Positions 45,001-56,400 are shown, counted from the first letter of the stretch. The stretch: DNA of 64,000 bases from Argopecten irradians (GCF_041381155.1 NC_091142.1:5521778-5585777), one strand, 5' to 3'. Notes: a model not told the origin generated them from the sequence alone. Translations and numbers: made by a program.

Positions 45001-48000
45001 ACCAGACATACCTAGTACTGATAATACTTTGGAATTATTGACATGAAGTTTTTGTTCGTCCAAGGGAAGTGATCATATAAAAAAGATACAGATATTCCAG
45101 ATAATTTTTATTATGAAAGGGAGACAATCCTCAAAATTTTAAAAACTTGGTCATATACTTCCGCATGATTTTATTTTAAGGATAACATTTAAATTTACAC
45201 TGGGACAAATAAAAGACAATGCACAAAACTACCAAACACCCCTTTATGATTAGTTCATCAGCATTAATAGTGGAACTCTTTTGTTTGGGAGATGTTTATG
45301 TCAAGATGCTGTGTGTATCCTTAAGTTTACTTTGTTGACAGCTATGAAGGAACTCCAGATGTACAGTGATCAGTGTAGTCTAGACTCGGCCGACGGCACT
45401 CTCGTGTCTCGCTCTATGGATGTTTTCATCAGTTATCGACGGGCCAATGGATCCCAGCTAGCCAGGTTTGTTATGATTCAAATTAAACTTAATGAAAAGG
45501 TATTATCCAGTACAAATTACATTTGTATAATTAAAATACAGGAGGTCTTGATACAATTGACCCCAATATGTGTAACTTGTTCAATTTAAACAGTTATTTG
45601 TGTCCATAATGTCAAGTCATTCCCACAATACTATCCTAGTTTTGTAGCCTGTCCATACTTACATTGTGTACTACACCATTATATTTACATTTTTACTGCA
45701 GTTCCACTATGTAACCTTACGAAGCGCAGTTTGCAGTGATATAGACTATGAACTTCAATCGCTTATGATGACGTCATTATAATTGTGACATCACAATTGT
45801 CGTGCCAGACTGTTGAAATGGCTGTTCCATCCTTGAAGATAACGAATGATTAATTCATTATAAATGCAAAATCCTTCGGAATTTCCTCAATACAATTGCA
45901 AGTTTCTGAATAGCCATTTGGAAAGACATCATCAATATTCCAGGGGTTACTATCACTGTCATTATATCTACCCCTGGACTATGTCATAGCAACATTGAAG
46001 ACATCTGAAGGGAGGAAGAGGAAAAAAACCACTTACCATCAACAGGAGACTTCCATTGACAATGACAGAGAGTGACGCCCAATTTTAAAGCCATACAGTG
46101 AAACATTAATCGATTTTATTTTGAAGTTACATTAAAGAACCAAAGTACCTGTCTCATCTGATGTCAACTGACAGATGCCTTAGTTTTACTACAATTTGTA
46201 TGACATTAATCAAGAGATGGATATAACGACAGTGATAGTAGGTCTGGAGTATCGCAGATGATGGAAAAGGACAATAATATTTTGATTCGCCATCAATTGT
46301 TTTCTTTGCAGTTTGTTGAAAGTGCATCTCCAGCTGCGAGGGTTTTCTGTTTTCCTCGACATTGAGAAGCTACGAGCAGGGAAGTTTGATGAAGGACTGC
46401 TGAGTAGTGTTAAAATGGCGAAACATTTCATCATCGTTCTGACTCCAAACTCTCTGGACAGATGTATAGGAGACAACAACCAGAAGGATTGGGTTCATAA
46501 GGTAACACATCTACCAAGTTTATTCAAATGAATTACCTTGACCGCCATTCAAGGTCACAGGGATCAAATAGGCAAAAGTCTTGAAGTTACTTCTTGTCAA
46601 TAACTAATAGGTCTAGAAAGCTGTGAAGAGCTACATCATATGCTCAAATAAATGATCTTGACCTTGACCTTCATTCAAGATTACAGGGCAAATAGGCAGA
46701 AAATTTTCCAATAACAGTTACTTCTAGCGACCTGGAATTGAGGTATGCCTTTAGCATGCTGGGATGAAGGGATACCTTGCTCAAAGGCACAAGTCATTAA
46801 GTAAAAAAAGTACTCTGATATTGGGTATGTAGCATGCTGGATGAAGCTCTTTCAAGTTTGTTTTGAATGACCTTGATCCGTTTTCAAGGTCACAGTGGTC
46901 AAATATATCAGAAACTGATAACTTCTACTAGTATACAGTGTCTTACATGCAAGACGGAGAAAAGATGAGCATTTTCAGGCCATTTTTTAATTATGTCCCC
47001 CAAACGAAGTGGGGGGACATATTGTTTTTGCTCCGTTTCTTATTATTATTATTATTATTATGTCCCCCAAACGAAGTGGGGGGACATATTGTTTTTGCTC
47101 CGTTTCTTATTATTATTATTATTATTATTATTATTTTTATTCTTATTTCTTCTGGTTTCTTCCGCTGCGCGGGTTTCCGCAGCTTTTCTCAGAAACTACT
47201 GGCCGATTATCACGAAACTTCACATACATATTCATTAGGGTATGGGATTGTGCATAAAGGTTTTTTTTCCCAACCGGAAGTCCAAGATGGCCGCCAGGGC
47301 CCATTTCCTGTTTTCAGGTTTCGGTCTCCGATCTTGCTGAAAATTGGTCTATGGGGGTTTCGTAACGGGATCGAACATCATGCGTTACATTTTCGTTAAT
47401 CGATTTTGCGTATTCCCAGATGGCTGCGTTTGGCCCAATCGTTTCCTGTTTTCAGGTTTCGGTCCCGATCGTTTCAAGAAAATTGGTAGCCATATGGGGT
47501 TTTAAGGGATGGGCAAACAACATGCAAAGGTTTTCGTAAAGATTTTTTTATTACAAGATGGCCGCTGGCCCACTTCCTGTTTTCAGGTTTCGGTCTTCTA
47601 TCTCAATGAAAATTGGTATATAGGGGTTTTAAGGGATATGGCGAACAACATGCAAGGTTTTTCGTTAAAGATTTTGGTCATTCCAAGTTATGGCCGCTGG
47701 GCCAAAATTCCTGTTTTCAGTTTAACAAGATCTCCGATCTCGCTGAAAATTGGTCTATGGGGGTTTTAAGTGATGGCGAACATCATGCAAACATTTTCGT
47801 AAAGATTTAAGTATTCCAAGATGGGTGCTGGCCCACTTCCTGTTTTCAGGTTTCGGTCTCCGATCTCAAAGAAAATTGGTATGTAGGGGTTTTAAGGGAT
47901 TGCAAACAACATGCAAACATTTTCGTAAAGATTTAAGTATTCCAAGATGGCTGCTGGCCAACTTCCTGTTTTCAGGTTTCGGTCTCCGATCTCAAAGAAA

Positions 48001-49513
48001 ATTGGTATATAGGGGTTTTAAGGGATGGCAAACAACATGCAAAGGTTTTCGTAAAGATTTTGCTATTCCAAGATGGCCGCTGGCTTATTTCCTGTTCTTA
48101 AGATTTCGATCTCCGATCTCCATGAAATTTGGTCTACAGGAGGTTTTAAGGGATGGCGAACAACATAAAAACATTTCCGTAAAGATTTTTGGTATTCCAA
48201 GATGGCCGCTGGGCTCACTTCCTGTTTTTATATTTTGGTCTCTGATTTCAATAAAAATTAGTATATAGGGGTATTAAGGGATGCTTATCAATATGATGAA
48301 AATTTTAAAAGATTGTCGCTGGGCAAACTTCCTGTTTTCAAATTTTCGTCAGCATTTCATTGAAAATTGGTAAATGGGGGTTTTAACTTAAAATTTTAAG
48401 GGATGCCATACAGTCATGATTACTGCCAAATCAATTTCTCTGAAAATAGCCTGGTATTACCGTATTTTTGCGCATATAGTGCACACTTTTTTTCAGATTT
48501 GTTGCAATTCGGGGTGCGTTTGGGGGACTATGTAATGGTGTCCATTACAATCAGTACTTGTTTGTAATAGGTTGTGACTATAAAAGCTCAGTATATCCGT
48601 TTGTTATCCTTGCTAAACTGAAGCTATCTATTTTCTCAGGAGATTGTGGCGGCCATTAACAGTGGATGTAACATTATTCCACTGATGGACAACTTCACCT
48701 TCCCTCCAGCCGACATGTGTACCTGAGGATATGAGACAGATTGTCTTTTTTAATGGCATTAGGTACGTTTGGGGGGGACTGTTTAAAAACTGACCGATGA
48801 TTTCTAACTGTAAACCTCGCTAATACAAATTTTCTGGATATTTCACAAGAGAGATCAAATAGGTAACACCCCCACCCCCCACTCTCCACTCCACAGTATT
48901 CAAACATAGATTATACTCGGTAATTTAAGATTGTCAGTATTTCATTTAGAACCCTTGATCGTGAATATCTTTTGCAGATATTTTGAAAATAATGATATCG
49001 CTAAATATTGTATACAAGAAAATAAAATGGGTTACAGTTTAATTGTTATGCCTTTTTTCCGGTTTGAACCTCATCAATTCAAACTTGAAAACTTACACTT
49101 GTCAACACTTATTACATGACCTTTGAACTTAAGCTTCAACCATTGCACTATTATTATACTGGGATATTTTAAAACAGGATGACCTTTGATCTTTAACCTT
49201 GCCCTTTACAAGGTGGATCCATGACTACCAGGATGCTTGTGTAGAGAAACTTGAGAAGTTCCTTCGTGGCGAGGTCAACACGTCCAGTAAAAGGGCTGCG
49301 TTGTTCCAGATCGGGGTCGTCAAAAACAGAGGTGCCTGTGAAAGGTCCACTGTAAGTACTGCTCTTGTGGAGAGTATCAGTCCAACTAGTCCACCTAGCA
49401 CACAAAAATTATGGGTCTTGGACCCAGCGACGACTTACATTTCAAACTCCAATATTCTCACAGGATCTCACGCGATTGGCTTGCCTTATCAAATTGTTTT
49501 AGAACATAATTAA
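40406..49513 (+). CDS. SARM1: SARM1, ARM-SAM-SAM-TIR NAD+ hydrolase (one frameshift in a TIR exon)
   Basis: SARM1 is an NAD+-sensing NADase that drives axon degeneration; TIR is the catalytic part, SAM domains form the octamer, ARM inhibits. Exons: 40406-42055, 42503-42679, 43723-43847, 44297-44532, 45342-45465, 46312-46501, 48640-48762, 49213-49351 (or reading to 49513). Coding length is about 921 residues, versus 724 in human, mostly because of a Ser/Glu-rich N-terminal extension of ~245 residues. ARM is about 250-550, SAM1 596-650, SAM2 672-730, TIR 757-895. Catalytic Glu is kept in [12 protein letters not shown] (about residue 789). Trp and Arg of the ARM NAD site are kept in [16 protein letters not shown]. 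In exon 7 one extra base in GACATGTGTACC puts a TGA at 48724-48726; without it ...[15 protein letters not shown] continues and matches the phase of exon 8. Start is the first in-frame ATG (40406); ATG in ACCATGGCT at 40562 is an alternative. Confidence 0.93.
42503..42679 (+). CDS. SARM1: SARM1 exon 2 (ARM end, SAM1 start)
   Basis: 59 codons, [20 protein letters not shown] ... [15 protein letters not shown]; phase 0 at both ends. Confidence 0.9.
42970..43612 (+). repeat. 59-bp minisatellite, ~11 copies, built from a SINE tRNA head (SARM1 intron 2)
   Basis: The unit TGGCTGAGTGGTTAAGGTGT, TTGACATTCTACCACAAGTC, CTCCACCTCTGGGTTACAG carries a tRNA A box (TGGCTGAGTGG) but no B box. The wording matches the head of the SINE at 39228. 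Copies toward the 3' side are nearly identical. Confidence 0.85.
43723..43847 (+). CDS. SARM1: SARM1 exon 3 (SAM1)
   Basis: Encodes [20 protein letters not shown] and [20 protein letters not shown]; donor gtaggc, phase 2. Confidence 0.92.
44297..44532 (+). CDS. SARM1: SARM1 exon 4 (SAM2)
   Basis: Encodes [20 protein letters not shown], then [20 protein letters not shown] and [20 protein letters not shown]. Donor gtgagg; phase 1. Confidence 0.92.
44632..44905. mobile_element. MITE, TATCACTGACATTATATC family (copy 2, decayed), SARM1 intron 4
   Basis: Left end ATATTCTAGGGGTTAATATC, ACTATCATAATGTCCACCCC; the right end (ACCTCTGGAATATCGAGAA) is only roughly inverted. Confidence 0.5.
45342..45465 (+). 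CDS. SARM1: SARM1 exon 5 (TIR start)
   Basis: Encodes [20 protein letters not shown] and [17 protein letters not shown], the first strand and box 1 of the TIR domain. Donor gtttgt; phase 2. Confidence 0.93.
45937..46254. mobile_element. MITE, TATCACTGACATTATATC family (copy 3), SARM1 intron 5
   Basis: ATTCCAGGGGTTACTATCAC, TGTCATTATATC pairs with ATGGATATAACGACAGTGAT, AGTAGGTCTGGAGTATCGC (~38-bp TIRs). The centre holds ACAGAGAGTGACGCCCAATT. Confidence 0.7.
46312..46501 (+). CDS. SARM1: SARM1 exon 6 (TIR catalytic Glu)
   Basis: Encodes [40 protein letters not shown] and [10 protein letters not shown]. The Glu of DIEKL aligns with human E642. Confidence 0.93.
46510..46925 (+). repeat. Dispersed repeat with CATTCAAGGTCACAGG (copy 2, three units), SARM1 intron 6
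   Basis: Three imperfect units each include a GACCTTGAC or AAGGTCACAG block and TAGCATGCTGG. Same family as 36075-36200. Confidence 0.6.
46992..48540 (+). mobile_element. Hairpin-headed tandem-repeat element, ATGTCCCCC family, SARM1 intron 6
   Basis: The left hairpin ATGTCCCCCAAACGAAGTGG/GGGGACAT is duplicated in tandem (46993 and 47061), each followed by TTATTATTATT. About nine ~125-bp units follow with AAGATGGCCGCTGG, CTTCCTGTTTTCAGGTTTCG and AAATTGGTATATAGGGG. The right side has GCGTTTGGGGGACTATGT (48519-48536), an inverted partner of ATGTCCCCCAAACG. The CCGT microsatellite seen in the sister families is replaced by TTA. Confidence 0.72.
48640..48762 (+). CDS. SARM1: SARM1 exon 7 (TIR), one-base frameshift
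   Basis: Encodes [26 protein letters not shown], then in the next frame [14 protein letters not shown]. The 123-base length breaks phase with exon 8; 122 would restore it. The extra base lies in a GTGT repeat near 48716-48720. Confidence 0.85.
49213..49351 (+). CDS. SARM1: SARM1 exon 8 (end of TIR)
   Basis: Encodes [20 protein letters not shown], then [20 protein letters not shown]. At 49352 there is a good donor (gtaagt); reading through instead adds about 53 residues to a stop at 49513. No further exon was recognised downstream, so the true 3' end is open. Confidence 0.8.
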
Positions 49514-50089
49514 CCAAGGGTGAATTTTACCTAAGGGTTTGATGATTATGCGACTCTCAAATTTATATCAGTTTAATTATTATAATGAAACACCTTCTTT
49601 ATTTAGTTGTGATTTACTGATAATTAGTATGTTCTCCTCCTAACTCAATGAAGGCAAAGCAATGACACTTAGGGAAGACCGTTATATTGGCCTTTTTTCT
49701 GGGGGGGGGGGGGGGGGGGGGGACCTTCTTGGGGGGGGGGGGTTGCTGTGAGGGTGTATGAGCTTTTTGGTAGTGATAATATGAGAGGGGGCATATTTGT
49801 CATAACAATTGAGAGGGTAGAGGCCATAGTCTAGAACCAAGGAGGGTGGAGGTTTTGTTCCCTAACCAAGGTATGGTTGTAGGTTTTGTTCCAACACCAC
49901 AAGGCATGGGGTTGTAGGTTTTGCTCAAATCAAGGAAATGTTGTAGGTATTGTTTCTAACCAAGGAACTGTGGGAGGTTTGTTCTAATCAAGGAAGGGTG
50001 GAAGGTTTGTCCTAACCAAGGGGAAGGGAGTAGGGTTTGAACAAACCAAAGGAAGGGTTCAGGTTTTTATGTTATGTCCTATACCAAAT
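49514..50089. other. 3' flank of SARM1 with a long poly-G tract
   Basis: 49699-49742 holds two G-runs (about 23 and 12) separated by ACCTTCTT, able to form a G-quadruplex. The rest grades into degenerate copies of the 27-bp repeat below (AAGGAA, GGTTTTGTTC words). Confidence 0.5.
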
Positions 50090-51720
50090 TAAGGTTGAAG
50101 GGATTGTTCTAACCAAGGAAGGGTGGAGGTTTGTTCTAACCAAGGAAGGGTGTAGGTTTGTTCTAACCAAGGAAGGGTGGAGGTTTGTCCTAACCAAGGA
50201 AGGGTGTAGGTTTGTTCTAATCAAGGAAGGGTGGAGGTTTGTTCTAATCAAGGAAGGGTGGAGGTTTGTTCTAATCAAGGAAGGGTGGATGTGAAGGTTT
50301 GTTCTAATCAAGTTTGATATGTTCCTAATCAAGGAAGGGTGAAGGTTGTTCTAATCAAGGAAGGGTGAGGTTTGTTCTAATCAAGGAAGGGTGGAGGTTT
50401 GTCCTAACCAAGGAAGGGTGAAGTTTTGTTCTAATCAAGGAAGGGTGTAGGTTTGTCCTAACCAAGGAAGGGTGTAGGTTTGTCCTAACCAAGGAAGGGT
50501 GAAGGTTTGTCCTAACCAAGAAAGGGTGGAGGTTTGTCCTAACCAAGAAAGGGGTGAAGGTTTGTCCTAACCAAGAAAGGGTGTAGGTTTGTTCTAATCA
50601 AGGAAGGGTGGAGGTTTGTCCTAATCAAATAAGGGTGGAGGTTTGTCCTAATCAAATAAGGGTGTAGGTTTGTCCTAATCAAGGAAGGGTGTAGGTTTGT
50701 TCTAATCAAGGAAGGGTGGAGGTTTGTCCTAATCAAATAAGGATGGAGGTTTTCCTAACCAAGAAAGGGTGTAGGTTTGTCCTAATCAAGGAAGGATGAA
50801 GGTTTGTTCTAATCAAGGAAGGTTGTAGGTTTGTCCTAATCAAATAAGGGTGTAGGTTTGTCCTAATCAAGGAAGGATGAAGGTTTGTCCTAACCAAGAG
50901 AGGGTGGAGGTTTGTCCTAACCAAGAAAGGGTGAAGGTTTGTCCTAACCAAGAAAGGGTGTAGGTTTGTCCTAATCAAGGAAGGATGAAGGTTTGTTCTA
51001 ATCAAGGAAGGGTGGAGGTTTGTCCTAATCAAATAAGGGTGTAGGTTTGTCCTAATCAAATAAGAGTGAAGGTTTGTCCTAACCAAGGAAGGGTGAAGGA
51101 TTGTCCTAACCAAGGAAGGGTGTAGGTTTGTCCTAATCAAATAAGAGTGAAGGTTTGTCCTAACCAAGGAAGAGTGAAGGTTTGTCCTAACCAAGGAAGG
51201 GTGTAGGTTTGTCCTAACCAAGGAAAGGTGGAGGTTTGTCATAACCAAGGAAGGGTGTAGGTTTGTCCTAACCAAGGAAGGGTGTAGGTTTGTTCTAACC
51301 AAGGAAGGGTGTAGGTTTGTTCTTATCAAGGAATGGTGGAGGTTTGTCCTAACCAAGGAAGGGTGTAGGTTTGGCCTAACCAAGGAAGGGGGGAGGTTTG
51401 TCCTAACCAAGGAAGGATGTAGGTTTGTCATAACCAAGGAAGGGTGTAGGTTTGCTCTAATCAAGGAAGGGTGTAGGTTTGTTCTAACCAAGGAAGGGTG
51501 GATGTTTGTTCTAATCAAGGAAGGGTGGAGGTTTGTCCTAACCAAGGAAGGGTGAAGGTTTGCTCTAATCAAGGAGGGTGGAGGTTTGTCCTACCCAAGG
51601 AAGGGTGAAGTTTTGTTCTAATCAAGGAAGGGGTGTAGGTTTGTCCTAACCAAGGAAGGGTGTAGGTTTGGCCTAACCAAGGAAGGGTGTAGGTTTGTCC
51701 TTACAAATTAAGAGTTATCT
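50090..51720. repeat. 27-bp minisatellite, ~60 copies
   Basis: The unit is close to AGGTTTGTCCTAACCAAGGA+AGGGTGT. Because 27 is a multiple of 3, one minus frame stays open and reads RTNLHPSLV/I repeats (up to 279 codons); it is not a gene. Unit variants (TTCTAATC, ATAAGGG) alternate in higher-order blocks. Confidence 0.92.
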
Positions 51721-53938
51721 TGGTCCTAGACAAGGAAGGACGAATTGTTCAGTCTAGAAAAAAAAAAAGATTGCATGGCATCCTTGACGTGTCCTTACTC
51801 CAAGAAGGATTATTGGTATAATGTATACGGTTTTTTGTTTATTGTATCTCCTAATTGAACTTATTTGCTTGAACTTGCTTACACAATCCTAAATACACAT
51901 CAGGATGCTAGATGATATAGCAGCATCATAGTTCACGGAAATATCAGGGACAAATTTGGGAGCAGTACAATGTCTTTATTTCACAATATAAAGTCTAGGA
52001 AATATTAAAAAATGGCTATACCTATGCATGTTATATTGCAACATTTCGTTTATATTGAAGAGTGTATGATGAATGGCGTAGTATTAATCAGCGATCTATA
52101 TTTAGGAAATAAAATGCCAATTCGTAAGAATACATTTATTCATAATTTACATGTGTATATGATAACCGCATACCTTGCGAAATTTTACACCGTCATACAG
52201 CAAGGTAGGGGTCACAAAGTACAATAAAGCGCACATGACGATTTATGATGACTTAATCACATTTGGATAACTCAGCATCAATAAATGTGACACTGACTCG
52301 ATGCTCTAAACTTTGTATATGGTATATGACTAGGTGTCTTGGTCCCCAGGCGCTTTATGTAAAATGGGGATAAGATTTATGTCATCTCATTCATGCAAAG
52401 TTGATGCACAGTAACAAGCTAGTTTTGTACATACGTGTAATTTGCCCATCAACAGGTGTCACTGGTGTAATATAACTAGTGTTGCATGATAGAATTTACA
52501 ACGAGACATGCGGTTTGATGATGGTGGCATCAAATATCTGCTTTACGGAAGAGGAATATGGCAAAATGAAGATAATTTCATGAAGTCATCTAAATCTCAT
52601 TTGAACTTAATTTTTATGTTAACTTCTATATATATACTATCTGATCATAGATATTTTCTGTTGATTAGTTGTCTTTATTGTCACAAATCTGTCTCTCAGA
52701 TAATGCACAAGTGCAGTATGACCTCTATTGAACACAAATCACCGAGGATCTTTATACGCTGTTGCAGTTTGACCTACGATTTGACACTGGTATCGCAAAT
52801 GATTTTTTACATGACCGATTTACGAATTGAAATAATGAAAACGAAACTAAGATTTGCCTATTCTTTGATATCGCGGAAAATGTTTGTTTTTAATTTCCAG
52901 TTACTGATATTTTTTACGTGATGACCACTCCTGTAGTCTGTGTGACCGTTAGCAAATATTAACATGCTGACAGGGGTTACTATAAATAGATTTAATGATC
53001 GCCAATGTAATCAAACTAAAATATTCATCAAGAAAACAATTCTATATCGCATTGATGATACACGGAACATTATGATGACTAAACAATCATCTCAATAAAA
53101 TCTCGCCCTTCAAACGATAACATCCACACTTTACCAATAAATCAATTAAGAGTTAATTTGGTAATGATTTACGATAAAATTGCTTCCCAAATACTTTTCG
53201 CAGCTATTATAAGCTAAGAATACTACAAACAATAGCCTTGTTTTTATCTTTTATCAGTAGCTTTATAGGAACGCATCAAACTCCTACAACGTAGACAAAT
53301 AATGAATTTGTTACATTGCAAAATTTACTTTTGAGTATTTGGCGTCGTAGATCAGTTTTTTAATGATATGTATTGGCGTTTGGAATTATTTTTTAATACC
53401 GGCGTCATTGGAATAAGAATAGTTTTATGTTTGTTTGAAAATACTAATTTGGCTTTTTCGTATGGTTAAAAAATATATTCATCGTTTTATTTATTTCAAA
53501 AGTCAAAAACGGAAAATTCATTTGTCATTCCGGGAATCATCATCGATATCTTAGCCGAAACTAAATCATCCATTCAATCTACTAAATCTCCTAAACATCG
53601 TAAAATCAGCATTTTCAGTCTGTTCTATAAAATATTCAAATCATTCTTGATAGAAATAATAACATCGTTTTGTGACGTACAAACACGCCCCTTCGTCCCG
53701 GACCCCATATGAATGGGATATTTTAACCACCCCAGGGGATTCTTAATGACGTACTCGCCCACGGAATCTATACAAACAGTAAAGAATAATTAGTAAAGCA
53801 GGTGAAAACCATTGGTGCTGTGGTGCCATTTATGTAAGATATATAGATATTACAGATAATAGAGTGTATTTTTGATACACGACATTCTAATTTGATAACG
53901 GTTTACAGGCCTAAATTGCTTCCTGTGTTGTGGGTGTA
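51721..53938. other. No gene recognised
   Basis: AT-rich. The 137-codon frame at 52508-52921 is rich in Ile/Leu/Phe, with no motif, splice site or family resemblance. A more GC-rich patch lies at 53690-53760 (CGCCCCTTCGTCCCGGACCC). Confidence 0.4.
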
Positions 53939-54948
53939 TTGTGGGCTAAAATCACAAACCACATTTAAGTCACAGCCACATTTTCTAGTCCTATTAAGTC
54001 ACAGTTACCATACAAATGTAGATCACAACAAAACCTACCACACAATCTAGGTAAATTGATACTTGTCAAACAAATGTAGATCACAACAAAACCTACCACA
54101 CAATCTAGGTAAATTGACACTTGTCAAACAAATGTAGATCACAACAAAACCTACCACACAATCTAGGTAAATTGACACTTGTCAAACAAATGTAGATCAC
54201 AACAAAACCTACCACACAATCTAGGTAAATTGACACTTGTCAAACAAATGTAGATCACAACAAAACCTACCACACAATCTAGGTAAATTTACACTTGTCA
54301 AACAAATGTAGATCACAACAAAACCTACCACACAATCTAGGTAAATTGACACTTGTCAAACAAATGTAGATCACAACAAAACCTACCACACAATCTAGGT
54401 AAATTGACACTTGTCAAACAAATGTAGATCACAACAAAACCTACCACACAATCTAGGTAAATTGACACTTGTCAAACAAATGTAGATCACAGTGAAACCT
54501 ACCACATAATCTAGGTAAATTGACACTTGTCAAACAAATGTAGATCACAACAAAACCTACCACACAATCTAGGTAAATTGACACTTGTCAAACAAATGTA
54601 GATCACAACAAAACCTACCACACAATCTAGGTAAATTGACACTTGTCAAACAAATGTAGATCACAACAAAACCTACCACACAATCTAGGTAAATTGACAC
54701 TTGTCAAACAAATGTAGATCACAATGAAACCTACCACACAATCTAGGTAAATTGACACTTGTCAAACAAATGTAGATCACAACAAAACCTACCACACAAT
54801 CTAGGTAAATTGACACTTGTCAAACAAATGTAGATCACAACAAAACCTACCACACAATCTAGGTAAATTGATACTTGTCAAACAAATGTAGATCACAACA
54901 AAACCTACCACACAATCTAGGTAAATTGACACTTGTCAAACATATCTA
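53939..54948. repeat. 58-bp minisatellite, 16 copies
   Basis: Unit: AAATGTAGATCACAACAAAA, CCTACCACACAATCTAGGTA, AATTGACACTTGTCAAAC. Copies are nearly identical (recent homogenisation). The left edge has looser AAGTCACAG units. Confidence 0.93.
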
Positions 54949-56175
54949 CGTAACTACAAGACACAGCATACAAACCTAAATCACCAGTCATATTAGTATA
55001 TAGGTCACTGCGCGACCTGGCATACAAACCTAAATCACCAGTCATATTAGTACATAGGTCACTGCGCGACCTGGCATACAATCTTAAATCACCAGTCATA
55101 TTAGTATATAGGTCACTGCGCGACCTGGCATACAAACCTAAATCACCAGTCATATTAGTATATAGGTCACTGCGCGACCTGGCATACAAACCTAAATCAC
55201 CAGTCATATTAGTATATAGGTCACTGCGCGACCTGGCATACAATCATGATACATAGTCATATTACTATACACGTAGGTCACTGCGCGACCTGGCATACAA
55301 TCTTAAATCACCAGTCATATTAGTATATAGGTCACTGCGCGACCTGGCATACAAACCTAAATCACCAGTCATATTAGTATATAGGTCACTGCGCGACCTG
55401 GCATACAAACCTAAATCACCAGTCATATTAGTATATAGGTCACTGCGCGACCTGGCTTACAAACCTAAATCACCAGTCATATTAGTATATAGGTCACTGC
55501 GCGACCTGGCATACAAACCTAAATCACCAGTCATAGTAGTATATAGGTCACCGCGCGACCTGGCATACAAACCTAAATCACCAGTCATATTAGTATATAG
55601 GTCACTGCGCGACCTGGCTTACAAACCTAAATCACCAGTCATAGTAGTATATAGGTCACTGCGCGACCTGGCTTACAAACCTAAATCACCAGTCATATTA
55701 GTATATAGGTCACTGCGCGACCTGGCATACAAACCTAAATCACCAGTCATAGTAGTATATAGGTCACCGCGCGACCTGGCATACAAACCTAAATCACCAG
55801 TCATATTTGTATATAGGTCACTGCGCGACCTGGCTTACAAACCTAAATCACCAGTCATAGTAGTATATACAATGTAGGTCATTGCGCGACCTGGCATACA
55901 AACCTAAATCACCAGTCATATTAGTATATAGGTCACTGCGCGACCTGGCATACAAACCTAAATCACCAGTCATATTAGTATATAGGTCACTGCGCGACCT
56001 GGCATACAAACCTAAATCACCAGTCATATTAGTATATAGGTCACTGCGCGACCTGGCTTACAAACCTAAATCACCAGTCATAGTAGTATATAGGTCACTG
56101 CGCGACCTGGCATACAAACCTAAATCAACAGTCATATAAGTATATAGGTCACTGCGCGACCTGGCATACCAACCT
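54949..56175. repeat. 54-bp minisatellite, ~22 copies
   Basis: Unit: TATATAGGTCACTGCGCGAC, CTGGCATACAAACCTAAATC, ACCAGTCATATTAG. It includes the inverted AGGTC...GACCT pair. 54 is a multiple of 3, so both strands keep open frames (DLAYKPKSPVILVYRSLR). It directly abuts the 58-bp array. Confidence 0.93.
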
Positions 56176-56225
56176 AAATTACAGTGACACTACTAGTATA
56201 TAGGCCACAACTATAATCATGATAC

Positions 56226-56400
56226 ATACTCTATCTAGGTCACAATGACTCCCATCCACATATTCTAGGTCACAATGACTCCCATCCACATATTCTAGGT
56301 CACAATGACTCCCATCCACATATTCTAGGTCACAATGACTCCCATCCACAAATCTAGGTCACAATGACCCCTATCCACGAATCTAGGTTACAGTGACACC
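56226..56400. repeat. 30-bp minisatellite, 5-6 copies
   Basis: Unit CTAGGTCACAATGACTCCCA + TCCACATATT. It shares CTAGGTCACA with the neighbouring arrays. Confidence 0.88.

Noticed and set aside
50733-51572. 279-codon minus-strand open frame
   Set aside because: It is the 27-bp minisatellite read in frame; every residue block is the repeated unit.
52508-52921. 137-codon frame
   Set aside because: No recognisable family, no splice context, hydrophobic AT-driven composition; not supported as a gene.
53939-56175. CRISPR-like regular direct repeats
   Set aside because: There are no unique spacers between repeats; these are minisatellites in a eukaryotic genome.
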